Assembly: GCF_003609645.1 (NCBI RefSeq)
Contig: NZ_MCIB01000012.1
Span: forward strand, 85,009-149,008
Direction: 5' to 3'
DNA from: Thermohalobacter berrensis
GTDB lineage: Bacteria > Bacillota > Clostridia > Tissierellales > Thermohalobacteraceae
DNA length: 64,000 nt
Shown here: piece by piece, positions 49,161 through 58,586 of the stretch
How the letters are laid out: every line of letters starts with the position of its first letter
How positions within the stretch are numbered: position 1 is the stretch's first letter
Program-made: the position numbers and the translations under genes
Notes under the pieces: generated by a model
Databases searched by the model: none
What the model was told of the DNA's origin: nothing
The model's input: the letters and a program-made list of their open reading frames with translations, nothing else

Positions 49161-50861
49161 ATGTTAAGTGGTTCGAAGGAAGGCCGCGAGTTTTTAGATA
49201 ATAGTGGTCAGATTGTGAAGTGTCAACAAGATGGGGACTATTATAGCATTGCTGCATGTTTTAACAGAAAACTAAAGTTAATTAAAGAGCTTATTGAAAA
49301 GGTTCCATATAAAAAAGATTGTAAGGAATTTTTAGATTATTCTATTGCTAAAGTAATAAATAATATAGGAGCAGATTATGGATATATAGTGACAATAAAT
49401 GATGATTTTACTATAGATTTTATAAGTAAATATAAACTACCAGATGAATTATTAAATAAGTTAAAAAGTAGTGTTTTTAGTAAGGAACTATTAAAAAAGA
49501 GGATAAAAAAGGGAACCATAAAGCTAGTTACTAAAAGTGATTTATGTGTTAGTGAGAAACATATATTGCATAAACTATTCCTACAATATAAAATTAAGTC
49601 ATTAGTTGAGGTTCCAATAAAAGAAAGAGACAACACTATAAAGGGATTTTTGGTACTAGTTTCACAAAAAGATGAAAATATTTTTCAAGAACACATATAT
49701 TTACTACAAATATTAACTAGTATTATACTTGTCTTATTAAAGGACCATAGGAAACATGAAAAACGTCAAAAAGAATTAGTAAAAGCAGAGAGACTTAAGA
49801 TTTTAGGAGAGTTAGCAGGGGGAGTTGCCCACGATTTTAATAATGTACTGACTACAATTATAGGTTTTACTCAAATGGCACTATTAAAATCAAGGAATGA
49901 AGAGATTAGAAAACTTTTAGATATTATATATAAATCTTCTTTAGATGCCAAAGCTATAGTAAACAAGATACAGAATTTTAATAAGACAAGTTACGACAAA
50001 CAGATTGATTTACATAACTTAAATTCTATAGTGGAAAATGTAATAGAAATGGCTAAGCCAAAGTGGAAAAATGATTATGAAAGTAAGGGTGCAAAACTAG
50101 AAATAATAAAACGATTAAATTCTAAAAGGTGTATATATTGTAATGAACATGAAATAAGAGAGGCTCTACTAAATATAGTACTAAATGCAATGGATGCCAT
50201 GGAAAACGGAGGAAAGCTGACTATTATAACATATGATAAAGATGATAAGGCATATTTACATATTGAAGATAATGGAATCGGTATGGAGGATAAAGTTAAA
50301 GAAAAGATATTTGAACCATATTATAGTACAAAGGAAGCAAGGGGAACAGGTCTTGGACTAAGTATTACTCAAAATATCATAAATGAATATAACGGTAATA
50401 TTAGTGTTGAAAGTAAATTAGGGTCTGGAACTAAGTTCATAATTTCTTTTCCAAGCTATTCTAAAGTTGATAATATTAAAGAAGAGAATATGGAAATTCC
50501 TAAATATGATTCAGTGAAGACACTTATAATCGATGATAGAGAAGATGTTGCAGATACTATAAAGGAACTTTTAGCAATGTTAAATGTTGAAAGTGATATT
50601 GGCTCAACTAGAGAAGAAATATTTAGAAAAATCACACAAAAAGAATATGATATTGTAATTTGTGATTTAGCAATGCCTGATATTAGTGGGCTAGATGTTG
50701 CAAAGGAAATAAAAGAAGAGTATCCAAATATTAAGTTTATATTAATGACTGGTTGGCCAGGTGATATAGAAAAAGATAAATTAGTTAATGTAGGCTACAT
50801 GATTCATAAGCCATGTACTTTAAAAGATTTAATAAAGGGTATTGAAAAAGTAGTAGAATAA
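49161..50861 (+). CDS. Hybrid sensor histidine kinase with C-terminal receiver
   Basis: 566 residues from ATG 49161 behind a run of G (GGGGGGGAC); an upstream GTG at 49137 is in frame. Residues about 50-200 resemble a GAF sensor. The H-box is GELAGGVAHDFNNVLTTIIGFTQMAL with the phospho-accepting His224, an NtrB-like type. The ATPase domain has N-box HEIREALLNIVLNAMDAME, DNGIGM and GTGLGLSI. The C-terminal receiver has acceptor Asp502 in VICDLAMPD and ILMTGWPGD. No membrane helix, so soluble. No separate regulator is adjacent. The signal is unknown. Confidence 0.9.
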   Translation: MLSGSKEGREFLDNSGQIVKCQQDGDYYSIAACFNRKLKLIKELIEKVPYKKDCKEFLDYSIAKVINNIGADYGYIVTINDDFTIDFISKYKLPDELLNKLKSSVFSKELLKKRIKKGTIKLVTKSDLCVSEKHILHKLFLQYKIKSLVEVPIKERDNTIKGFLVLVSQKDENIFQEHIYLLQILTSIILVLLKDHRKHEKRQKELVKAERLKILGELAGGVAHDFNNVLTTIIGFTQMALLKSRNEEIRKLLDIIYKSSLDAKAIVNKIQNFNKTSYDKQIDLHNLNSIVENVIEMAKPKWKNDYESKGAKLEIIKRLNSKRCIYCNEHEIREALLNIVLNAMDAMENGGKLTIITYDKDDKAYLHIEDNGIGMEDKVKEKIFEPYYSTKEARGTGLGLSITQNIINEYNGNISVESKLGSGTKFIISFPSYSKVDNIKEENMEIPKYDSVKTLIIDDREDVADTIKELLAMLNVESDIGSTREEIFRKITQKEYDIVICDLAMPDISGLDVAKEIKEEYPNIKFILMTGWPGDIEKDKLVNVGYMIHKPCTLKDLIKGIEKVVE

Positions 50862-50903
50862 TTGTTAAGCTTTTAAATAGAGATTAAAAAAGGAGGATAT
50901 TAA

Positions 50904-52070
50904 ATGCTAATAATTAAAAATGGTAAAATATTTACTATGGCTGGAGAAGTTATAGAAAAGGGAAGTATTCTAGTAGAGGACGGGAAGATAAAAGAAGTAG
51001 GTACCGATGTAGTTGCACCTCTAGATGCAGAAGTAATTGATGCAGAAGGAAAAGTAGTTATGCCAGGATTTATAGATGCTCATTGTCACTTAGGATTATT
51101 TGAAGATGGAATAGGATTTGAAGGTGATGATGTAAATGAAATGGTTGACCCTGTAACTCCACATCTTAGAGCAATAGATGGAATAAATCCTATGGACAGG
51201 ACTTTTAAGGAAGCCTATGAAGGTGGAATTACATGTGCTGCAACAGGCCCAGGTAGTGCAAATGTAGTAGGAGGCCAGTTTGCAGTAATTAAGACATATG
51301 GAAAAAGAATAGACGATATGATTGTGAAAGAATCGGCTGCAATGAAAATAGCTTTTGGAGAAAATCCTAAAAGGGTTTATAATGCTAAGAAAAAATCACC
51401 TATGACTAGAATGGCTACAGCAGCTATCTTGAGAGAAACATTATTTAAGGCTAAAAAGTATGTTGAAAAGCAGGAAAAGGCTAAAGAAGATCCAAAAAAA
51501 GAGCCAGAATTTGATATGAAAATGGAAGCAATGGCAAAGGTTATAAGAAAAGAGATACCATTAAAGGCTCATGCTCATAGGGCTGATGATATACTTACAG
51601 CAATAAGAATAGCAAAGGAATTTGATGTTGATATTACTTTAGAACATTGTACAGAGGGACATCTTATAGCAGACTATATAAGTGAAGAAAGAAAAGCTGC
51701 AATAGTAGGGCCATCATTATCCCACAGAACTAAATTTGAATTAAAAAACCTAACATTTGAAACACCAGGAATACTTCAAAAAGCTGGAGTAAAGGTTGCT
51801 ATAATGACTGATTCTCCAGTAATACCTTTACAATATCTACCACTTTGTGCTGGCCTTGCAGTTAAATCTGGAATGGATGAAATGGAGGCACTTAAGGCTA
51901 TAACTATTAATCCAGCTGAGATTTTAGGAATAGATGATAGAGTTGGAAGTATTGAGGTAGGAAAGGATGCAGATATAGTTATATTTGATGGTAATCCAAT
52001 TAAGGATATAAATTGCAAAACAGTTGCAACAATTATAGATGGAAAAGTTGTTTATAAAATGGGAAACTAG
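50904..52070 (+). CDS. Amidohydrolase family protein
   Basis: 388 residues, ATG behind AAAGGAGG. The metal-dependent hydrolase fold is clear: GFIDAHCHLG (His60, His62), LKAHAHRADD, TLEHCTEGH, the MTDSPV aspartate, and the GKDADIVIFDGNP end strand. The sequence is closest in style to imidazolonepropionase-like or uncharacterised clostridial amidohydrolases. The substrate is not evident and no pathway genes flank it. The C-terminus KMGN and stop sit inside an inverted repeat that serves as terminator. Confidence 0.85.
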   Translation: MLIIKNGKIFTMAGEVIEKGSILVEDGKIKEVGTDVVAPLDAEVIDAEGKVVMPGFIDAHCHLGLFEDGIGFEGDDVNEMVDPVTPHLRAIDGINPMDRTFKEAYEGGITCAATGPGSANVVGGQFAVIKTYGKRIDDMIVKESAAMKIAFGENPKRVYNAKKKSPMTRMATAAILRETLFKAKKYVEKQEKAKEDPKKEPEFDMKMEAMAKVIRKEIPLKAHAHRADDILTAIRIAKEFDVDITLEHCTEGHLIADYISEERKAAIVGPSLSHRTKFELKNLTFETPGILQKAGVKVAIMTDSPVIPLQYLPLCAGLAVKSGMDEMEALKAITINPAEILGIDDRVGSIEVGKDADIVIFDGNPIKDINCKTVATIIDGKVVYKMGN

Positions 52071-52083
52071 CTTCCCATTTTAT
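52054..52083 (+). terminator. Inverted copy of the amidohydrolase 3' end
   Basis: ATAAAATGGGAA (coding) and TTCCCATTTTAT pair perfectly, with the stop codon in the 6-base loop. Confidence 0.75.
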
Positions 52084-52647
52084 AATTTTAAATTTTAAAT
52101 TGTGAATGTTGAATTGAAGAAAGTTAGTAGGTAGTAGCTAGTAGTTAGTAAGAAAAATAATAGTTTTTAGTGGTTGGTGGTTAGTGGTTAGTGAAAAAAT
52201 TATAGGTTTAAAATGAAAAATAAAAAATATAAAAATTGTAGAGCAGACTTTAGTCTGCGATTAAAGGTTGAGGGATTACAAATCCCCCAATAACGCTAGG
52301 CATAGTAACGGACCAATAACTACAATTGACAATGGACAATTGAGAATTGAGAATTAAAAGAAAAAGACTTCATAGCGTTACTTACTAGGTTAAATAACAG
52401 ACTATAAAGCCTAGCGTCTATGACTAAGTAACGGACATCGAAGTTTTTACTTCTTTGGCTAAGTAACGGACCTATTAATACAATTGAGAATTGACAATGG
52501 ACAATTGACAATTAGAAAACAAAAAAATTGAAATGCTAATCGAGCTAATGATTTATTAAACCAACCACTACCCACTAACCACCATAAACTGCATTTAAAG
52601 TAACAGACCACAAAGACTAACTCCTTAGGTCAGATAACAATAAACAA
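52084..52647. repeat. Repeat mosaic and broken AGTAACGGAC array before ribU
   Basis: An AAATTGTGAATG tract, TTAGTGGTTGGTGGTTAG arm, AGCAGACTTTAGTCTGCG palindrome, a degraded REP (52267-52291), then array cores at about 52305, 52395 (degenerate), 52433 and 52460, split by AATTGACAATGGACAATTG inserts. The opposite arm AAACCAACCACTACCCACT (about 52558) and a last AGTAACAGAC core follow. Confidence 0.78.
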
Positions 52648-52676
52648 TTGACAAAAAGTTAACCATATGAGATAAT
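52648..52676 (+). promoter_or_regulatory. Promoter of the FMN riboswitch-ribU unit
   Basis: TTGACA (52648-52653), 17 bp, GATAAT (52671-52676). Confidence 0.75.
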
Positions 52677-52701
52677 AAAACTGAAAAATGAATAAATAAA
52701 C

Positions 52702-52817
52702 TAATCTTCAGGGCAGGGTGAAATTCCCGACCGGCGGTTAAAGCCCGCGAGCTGTATATACAGCTGATCTGGTGAAATTCCAGAGCCGACAGTTAAAGTC
52801 TGGAAGGGAGAAGGTTA
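52702..52817 (+). promoter_or_regulatory. FMN riboswitch (RFN element)
   Basis: RFN landmarks in order: ATCTTCAGGGCAGGGTGAAA, TTCCCGACCGGCGGT, AAGCCCGCGAGC, GATCTGGTGAAATTCCAGAGCCGACAG and GGGAGAAGGTT. It precedes the riboflavin transporter gene. Confidence 0.97.
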
Positions 52818-52838
52818 GAGTCTTTTACCTATGTTAAT

Positions 52839-52870
52839 AACTCCTGAAGATTAGCTTCAGGAGTTTTTTA
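52839..52870 (+). terminator. Terminator of the FMN riboswitch
   Basis: AACTCCTGAAG pairs with CTTCAGGAGTT and runs into T. It lies 45 bp before the ribU start, so FMN binding would stop transcription. Confidence 0.92.
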
Positions 52871-52914
52871 TTTGTAATATTGTATTAAGAGTAAATGGAA
52901 TGGAGGGAATATAG

Positions 52915-53517
52915 ATGTTAATTGCAAAGAAAAGAATAAACACAAGGTGGTTAGTTAATGTTTCCATATTATCAGTAATTGCTTTTTTAATTATGTATAT
53001 TGAGATACCATTATGGTTTGCCCCAAGCTTTCTAACAATTGATTTAAGTGACCTACCAGCACTAATAGGTGCTTTTGCATTAGGGCCTATGGCAGGTGTT
53101 GTAATAGAGTTTTTAAAGAATATACTTCATGCAGTAATTAAAGGAACAACTACTGTAGGTGTTGGAGAGCTTGCTAACTTTATAGTAGGAAGTGTATTCG
53201 TTTATATTGCAGGTTATATTTACTATAAAAACAAAACTTTTAAAAATGCTATTGTAGGATTAATGCTAGGGACATTAATAATGACATTAGTAGCATCTGT
53301 AGCGAACTACTTTATACTTATACCATTCTATGCAAAACTATATGGTATGCCAATTAAAGCTATTATAGGTATGGCTTCAAAGGTTAATAAATATGTTGTA
53401 GACTTAAAGTCACTTGTTTTATTTGCAATAGTACCATTTAATATAGTAAAGGGAATTATGGTATCTGCAATAACAGTATTACTATACAAGAAAGTATCAC
53501 CAATATTTAAAGGATAA
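52915..53517 (+). CDS. ribU: Riboflavin ECF transporter S component
   Basis: 200 residues, ATG behind GGAGGG. Six hydrophobic helices and the motifs FLIMYIEIPLWFAPSFLTIDLSDLPALIGAFALGPMAGVVIEFLKN and TVGVGELANFIVGS identify RibU. It binds riboflavin and works with the shared energising module EcfAA'T, which is not in this window. Control by the FMN riboswitch agrees with this. Confidence 0.94.
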   Translation: MLIAKKRINTRWLVNVSILSVIAFLIMYIEIPLWFAPSFLTIDLSDLPALIGAFALGPMAGVVIEFLKNILHAVIKGTTTVGVGELANFIVGSVFVYIAGYIYYKNKTFKNAIVGLMLGTLIMTLVASVANYFILIPFYAKLYGMPIKAIIGMASKVNKYVVDLKSLVLFAIVPFNIVKGIMVSAITVLLYKKVSPIFKG

Positions 53518-53824
53518 GAAATACAATTGAGAGTTGAGAATTAATGAAATGCGAAATTTTTCGCATTTCATAATGTTAAATTTTGAATTATAAATGTTGA
53601 ATTAGGTTGAGGGATTATGAATCCCTCAACAATAAAGGAACATAATATGAGGGACGCCTATGTACCTCGACTAGTATTATTTAAAAATTGCTTAACCGTT
53701 GCTGATGGATTCGTAATCCATCAGCTTTTTTTGTCCTTTTATCTTGTATAAAAACTTTGGCAATAATATAATATAAGGTAAAGTCAAGTAATTGTAACTT
53801 TCGATGAAGGGGCTGAAGTAGATT
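53518..53824. repeat. ribU terminator and repeats before tsaE
   Basis: Hairpin AATGAAATGCGAAA/TTTCGCATTTCAT (about 53542-53571); REP hairpin 53606-53630 (loop ATG); a GAGGGACGCCTATGTACCTCG palindrome (about 53648); and REP hairpin 53701-53725 (arms GCTGATGGATT, loop CGT) followed by seven T, a probable terminator. Confidence 0.8.
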
Positions 53825-54274
53825 ATGAAGATAGTTACAAATAGTCCAGAAGAAACTAAGGAATTTGGTTATAAATTAGGAACACTCTTAAAAGGTGGAG
53901 ATATACTCTGTCTTTCAGGAGATTTAGGAGCAGGTAAAACTACTTTAACACAGGCAATAGCAGAAGGTATGGGAATAGAAGATTATATTACAAGTCCTAC
54001 TTTTACTATTATAAATGAGTATGAGGGAAAACTTCCTTTATATCACTTTGATGTGTATAGACTTGAGGGTCCAGAAGCAATGGATGATTTAGGATATGAG
54101 GAATACTTTTATTCAAATGGGGTTTGTATAATAGAATGGGCAAATTTAATAGAAGAAATTCTTCCTGAAGAAAGAATCAATATTACGATAAAAAGGGGAA
54201 ACGGAGAAAATAAAAGGGAAATAATAATAGATGGAGTTGGCAAAAGACACGAGGAGATAATTGACAATTTATAA
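53825..54274 (+). CDS. tsaE: tRNA t6A synthesis ATPase TsaE
   Basis: 149 residues. Walker A is SGDLGAGKTT (31-40), followed by TSPTFTIINEYEG and the conserved LYHFDVYRL and IIEWANLIEEILP segments. TsaE works with TsaB and TsaD to make threonylcarbamoyl-adenosine at A37 of ANN-decoding tRNAs. tsaB and rimI follow 0.75 kb downstream, separated by repeats. The last residues IDNL and stop come from an AATTGACAATTT repeat. Confidence 0.94.
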   Translation: MKIVTNSPEETKEFGYKLGTLLKGGDILCLSGDLGAGKTTLTQAIAEGMGIEDYITSPTFTIINEYEGKLPLYHFDVYRLEGPEAMDDLGYEEYFYSNGVCIIEWANLIEEILPEERINITIKRGNGENKREIIIDGVGKRHEEIIDNL

Positions 54275-54660
54275 TTGAGATTTGAGAATTAGAATGAGTT
54301 AGTAGGTAGTAGCATGTAGTTAGTAAAGAAATAGTTATTAGTGGCTGGTGGTTAGTGGTTAGGGAAAGCAATTTACAATTTACAATTAAAGAAATTAAAA
54401 ATTGAAAATGTAAAATGGAAAATTACAAAATACAGTTATTAGCTTTTGGCTCCTAGTTCCTAGCCAAAAAAGTTTTTAATTTTACTAAGAGCTGAGAGCA
54501 AAGAGCTAGGAACTGCTTTTAATAGCAAGAACTTAGTAAGATGTTTTTCTAATTAATAATCTTCATAGCATTACTAAAACCCAACCACTACCCACTAACC
54601 ACCAAAAACTGCATTTAAAAAGCAATTGACAATGGACAATTGAGAATTAACAATTAAAAG
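54275..54660. repeat. Repeat mosaic between tsaE and tsaB
   Basis: A GTTAGTAGGTAGTAGC tract, the nested element (TTAGTGGCTGGTGGTTAG outer arm; AATTTACAATT insert; AGCTTTTGGCTCCTAG and AGAGCTAGGAACTGC inner arms; ACCCAACCACTACCCACT outer arm), and AATTGACAATGGACAATTG. Confidence 0.78.
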
Positions 54661-54975
54661 ATAAAAAACGGACTACAACACATAACTTCTTAGGCTTAAG
54701 TAACGGACATCCTAGACTCTCTTCCTCGCTATAGTAACGGTCATCGAAGCATGGCATCCTAGGTCAAGTAACGGACATCTTAGATTTACTTCCTTGGTAA
54801 AGTAACGGACATCAGAGCCTTACTACTTAGGCTAAGTAACGGTCCACGTAGGCTAGACATCTCTGATTAAGTAACGGACTGCGAAGCTTTACTACATAGG
54901 TATAGTAACGGACCTCAACGTGCTACTTCTCTGGTATAGTAACGGAGCACTACTTTTAAGGTCAAAGTAACGTTT
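54661..54975 (+). repeat. Tandem AGTAACGGAC array, about eight units, upstream of tsaB
   Basis: Direct units of 33-38 bp, mostly opening AGTAACGG(A/T)C, with spacers such as ATCGAAGCATGGCATCCTAG and TGCGAAGCTTTACTACATAG. It ends about 50 bp before the tsaB start. Confidence 0.85.
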
Positions 54976-55026
54976 ACTTCTAGATTATAAACAACAACTG
55001 TACTTTACTAAAAAGGAGTTGAAAAA

Positions 55027-55749
55027 ATGAAAGTATTAGCTGTAGATACATCTAGTATAGTTGCAACATGTGCTATTTTAGATGAGAATAAATTAATAGG
55101 TGAGTACATATTAAACCATAAAAAGACACATTCACAAAAGCTTATGCCCATAGTTAAGGAAATAATGGAAAGCTGTGAGCTTAAACCAGAGGATATAGAT
55201 ATTTTTGCTGCTTCAGTAGGACCAGGTTCATTTACTGGACTTAGAATAGGAGTTGCTACTATAAAAAGTTTAGCACAGATTATGGATAAACCAGTAGTGG
55301 GAATATCAGCTTTAGAGGCTTTAGCTTTTAATGTTCCACTTGCTGAAGGGTTAGTAGTACCTCTTATAGATGCTAGAAGGGAGAATGTATATAGTGCAAT
55401 ATATAAATGGGACTTAGGCAAACTTACAAAGATTGAAGATGAAAGAGTAATTAAATTAGAAGAACTACTTAATACATTAAACAACAGGGATGAAAGGATA
55501 ATATTTAATGGAGATGGAGCTACTGCATATAAAGAAAAAATAATTAATTGCCTTGGTAATAAGGCAATATTTGCACCTAAAGCTGTAAACATGCCTAGGG
55601 CATCATCAGTTGCAGAATTAGCCTTTATGAAGGCTAAAAATGGTGAAGTACAACACTATCTTGAGTTAGTACCTAATTATATAAAAAAATCACAAGCACA
55701 ACGAGAATATGAAAAGAGGGTAAAGGTCTGTGGTAAAAAAGATGCCTAA
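55027..55749 (+). CDS. tsaB: tRNA t6A synthesis protein TsaB
   Basis: 240 residues, ATG behind AAAGGAG. VLAVDTSSIVATCAILDENKLIGEYILNHKKTHSQKLMPIV and VGPGSFTGLRIGVATIKSLAQ are the TsaB/YeaZ hallmarks, an ASKHA fold that partners TsaD and TsaE. It overlaps rimI by 8 bp at its 3' end, so the two are translationally coupled. Confidence 0.95.
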   Translation: MKVLAVDTSSIVATCAILDENKLIGEYILNHKKTHSQKLMPIVKEIMESCELKPEDIDIFAASVGPGSFTGLRIGVATIKSLAQIMDKPVVGISALEALAFNVPLAEGLVVPLIDARRENVYSAIYKWDLGKLTKIEDERVIKLEELLNTLNNRDERIIFNGDGATAYKEKIINCLGNKAIFAPKAVNMPRASSVAELAFMKAKNGEVQHYLELVPNYIKKSQAQREYEKRVKVCGKKDA

Positions 55750-56188
55750 TCTTATATTAAGAGAAATGGAAACAAAAGATTTAGAAGAAGTTCTTTATAT
55801 AGAAAATACATGCTTTACTACTCCATGGTCTAAGAATGCTTTTATTAAAGAAATAACTGAAAATAAATTGGCAAAATATATAGTAGCTCAATTAGAAGAT
55901 AAGGTTGTAGGATACGGAGGAATGTGGATTATATTAGATGAAGGCCATATAACCAATATAGCAGTTGCTCCAAACTATAGGGGTTTAGGAATTGGGTCTG
56001 CTATTGTAAAGGAACTTATTAATATATGTAAAAAGCTAGAGATAAATAGGATGACACTAGAGGTAAGAAAATCCAATATAGTTGCACAGAACCTCTATGA
56101 AAAATATGGATTTAAAGCCTGTGGTGTTAGACCCAAATATTATTCAGATACAAACGAAGATGCTATAATTATGTGGAAAGAGGTTTAA
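55742..56188 (+). CDS. rimI: Ribosomal protein S18-alanine N-acetyltransferase RimI
   Basis: 148 residues from ATG 55742; GTG 55730 is an in-frame alternative that would overlap tsaB by 20 bp. A GNAT fold is visible, with the acetyl-CoA loop ITNIAVAPNYRGLGIGSAIVKELI and the C-terminal LEVRKSNIVAQNLYEKYGFKACGVRPKYYSDTNEDAIIMWKEV. RimI acetylates the S18 N-terminus. It commonly lies between tsaB and tsaD. Here tsaD is 5 kb further on, behind an efflux block. Confidence 0.93.
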   Translation: MPNLILREMETKDLEEVLYIENTCFTTPWSKNAFIKEITENKLAKYIVAQLEDKVVGYGGMWIILDEGHITNIAVAPNYRGLGIGSAIVKELINICKKLEINRMTLEVRKSNIVAQNLYEKYGFKACGVRPKYYSDTNEDAIIMWKEV

Positions 56189-56607
56189 ATATAATTGACA
56201 ATTGACAATTTACAATGGACAATTAGGAAAAGCAATTGAGAATTAGAATAAGTTAGTAGTTAGAAGCATGTAGTTAGTAAATACAGTTGCTAGCTCTTGG
56301 TTCCTTGTTCCTAGCCAAAAAAGTTTTTAATTTTACTAAGAGCTGAGAGCAAAGAGCTAGGAACTGCTTTTAAAAAGCAGTTGAGAGTTGAGAATTGAGA
56401 ATGGAGAATTAGGAAATACAATTGAGAATTAGAAAAGTAAATAAACAACCTTCGAATAGTAGCGCAGACTTTAGTCTGCGTTTATTTATTACAAAAACTT
56501 AATTTTGCAACTTTAAAGGAATATGAAGGGATTTTATTGAATATGTAGTCTATATATAATATATGGCAAAAACAGGATTATGTATAAATTTTTGAGGGGG
56601 ATATGTT
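56189..56607. repeat. Repeat mosaic before the efflux genes
   Basis: AATTGACAATTGAC blocks, a GTTAGTAGTTAGAAGCATG tract, inner arms of the nested element (GCTAGCTCTTGGTTCC; AGAGCTAGGAACTGC), AATTGAGAATGGAGAATT and the covarying palindrome GCGCAGACTTTAGTCTGCG (about 56462). No gene was seen. Confidence 0.78.
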
Positions 56608-57864
56608 ATGTCGAAAAAAAAGGTCTTGATAATTTTAGGAATAATAGTGGGAATAGGAATAATAGGTCTTGGTATATTTAAAACAGTAAATAGTGATACT
56701 AAAGCAGCAAAAAGTGTCCAAGTAACAGAAATTAAAAAGGAAGAGCTATCTTCTAATATTATTACAGATGGGATCATAAAAGCAAAAGAACAGCGAAATA
56801 TTGTCTCAAGTCTTCCTTACCTTATTAAAGAAGTGCTTGCTGAAGAGGGAGATAAAGTTTCAAAAGGAGATATACTTGCTAAGCTAGATACAGAGGAACT
56901 TGAATACAATATAAAGTCTGCACAGATTAATCTAGAATTAGAGAGAGAAAAACTTAAAAATATGATGGATGAAGCAGATGCTTTTAAATTTGAAAAACAA
57001 TTAGAGAATGCAGAACTGTCATTAAATAATGCAAAGAAAAATTATGAAAACTCTAAAAGACTATACAATGCAGGGGCTATAAGTAAGACTAAGTTAGATC
57101 AGGATAAGGTAAGCTATGAAAGGGCTAAAAATGAGTATGAACTTGCCAAAAAAGAATTAGAGGATTTTCTTAATAAAAATGATAGTATTGAGACTCAGAA
57201 AAAAACTATAGAATTAACAGAATTAAGTCTTAAAAAGCAAAAAGATAACTTGAAAAAATCTATAATAAGAAGTCCAATAGATGGAACAATAGTCTATTCT
57301 GAAGCAGAAGTAGGTATACCTGCTAATAGTGCTAATCCGTTATTTATAATTGATGATACGGATAGATTAGAAATAGAAGTTAGTATAAGTGAGTATGATA
57401 TAAATGACGTTAAGATTGGACAAAAGGTAAAAATAACTGGAGAAGCCTTTAAGGGCAGAGAATATGAAGGTAAAATATCCTATATTTCACCTGTGGCAAC
57501 AAAAAGTAATACAAATACAGGTGTAGAGACTAACGTAAAAGTAAAAATAGATATTGTTAACCCTGATAAATATTTAAAACCGGGTTTTTCAGTAGATGTA
57601 GAGGTTAATACTGCACATAAAGGTGATGCACTTGTAGTACCATATGAAAGTCTATATCAAAAAAGAAATGGTGAAACTGTAGTATTTAAAGTTGAAAATG
57701 GTGTAGTTAAAGAAGTTCCTGTAAAGGTAGGTATTGAAGGTGACCTTAAAGTAGAAATAATTTCAGAAAAAATAAAAGAAGGAGATAAAATAATCTTTAA
57801 TCCTGACGAAACTATAAAGGATGGTATGAAAGTAAATATAATTAATCAAGGTGGTAAGAAATGA
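56608..57864 (+). CDS. MacA/HlyD-type efflux periplasmic-adaptor-like protein
   Basis: 418 residues, ATG behind GAGGGGG. One N-terminal membrane helix (about 5-25), then the adaptor layout: a lipoyl half (EVLAEEGDKVSKGDILAKLDTEELE), a long coiled coil (about 105-200), the second lipoyl half (IIRSPIDGTIVYSEAEVGIPANSANPLFIIDDTD), beta-barrel (VKITGEAFKGREYEGKISYISP) and membrane-proximal parts. In Gram-positive bacteria such proteins pair with MacB-type ABC exporters. Its stop overlaps the start of the ATPase gene by 4 bp. Confidence 0.92.
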   Translation: MSKKKVLIILGIIVGIGIIGLGIFKTVNSDTKAAKSVQVTEIKKEELSSNIITDGIIKAKEQRNIVSSLPYLIKEVLAEEGDKVSKGDILAKLDTEELEYNIKSAQINLELEREKLKNMMDEADAFKFEKQLENAELSLNNAKKNYENSKRLYNAGAISKTKLDQDKVSYERAKNEYELAKKELEDFLNKNDSIETQKKTIELTELSLKKQKDNLKKSIIRSPIDGTIVYSEAEVGIPANSANPLFIIDDTDRLEIEVSISEYDINDVKIGQKVKITGEAFKGREYEGKISYISPVATKSNTNTGVETNVKVKIDIVNPDKYLKPGFSVDVEVNTAHKGDALVVPYESLYQKRNGETVVFKVENGVVKEVPVKVGIEGDLKVEIISEKIKEGDKIIFNPDETIKDGMKVNIINQGGKK

Positions 57865-58574
57865 TAAGAATAGAGGATTTAACTAAAATATATAAAACAG
57901 GTAGTGTAGAAGTTAAGGCCTTAAAGGACGTAAATCTTAATATAGAGAAGGAAGAATTTGTTGCAATTATGGGGCCTTCAGGCTCAGGAAAATCTACACT
58001 TATGAATATTCTAGGCTGTTTAGATAGACCTACAGAAGGGAGATATATTTTAGATAATGTAGATACAATAAGTTTAAATGATAAGAAACTTGCTTCAATA
58101 AGAAATAGAAAAATAGGTTTTGTATTTCAATCCTTTAATTTATTGCCTAGAACTACTGCCTTAAAGAATGTTGAGCTGCCAATGATGTATGCAGGGTTAT
58201 CTAAAAAGGAAAGAAGAAAAAGGGCATACCAATTATTAGAGAAGGTTGGATTAGGAGATAGAGCAGATCATAAGCCTAACGAATTATCTGGAGGTCAAAA
58301 GCAAAGAGTAGCAATAGCAAGGGCATTAGCTAATAATCCTGCAATAATCTTAGCAGATGAGCCTACAGGTAACTTAGATACAAAATCAGGGGAAGATATA
58401 ATGGGTATATTTCAAAAACTTAATAGTGAAGGAGTAACGATAATACTTGTAACCCATGAAGATGACATTGCACACCATGCTAAAAGAATTGTTAGCTTTA
58501 GAGATGGAAGATTAATAGATGATAAAAAGGTTAATAAGCAGCTTATAGCTAAGTCGGCTTTGTCACAAGAATAA
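57861..58574 (+). CDS. MacB/LolD-type ABC transporter ATPase
   Basis: 237 residues, overlapping the adaptor gene (ATGA). Complete ABC motifs: Walker A GPSGSGKST (38-46), Q-loop FVFQSFNLLPR, signature LSGGQKQRVAIARAL, Walker B IILADEPTGNLD, and H-loop VTHEDD. This is the type-VII (MacB) group that powers mechanotransmission across the membrane. The permease follows after 12 bp. The cargo cannot be told. Confidence 0.95.
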   Translation: MIRIEDLTKIYKTGSVEVKALKDVNLNIEKEEFVAIMGPSGSGKSTLMNILGCLDRPTEGRYILDNVDTISLNDKKLASIRNRKIGFVFQSFNLLPRTTALKNVELPMMYAGLSKKERRKRAYQLLEKVGLGDRADHKPNELSGGQKQRVAIARALANNPAIILADEPTGNLDTKSGEDIMGIFQKLNSEGVTIILVTHEDDIAHHAKRIVSFRDGRLIDDKKVNKQLIAKSALSQE

Positions 58575-58586
58575 AGAGGTGATTTA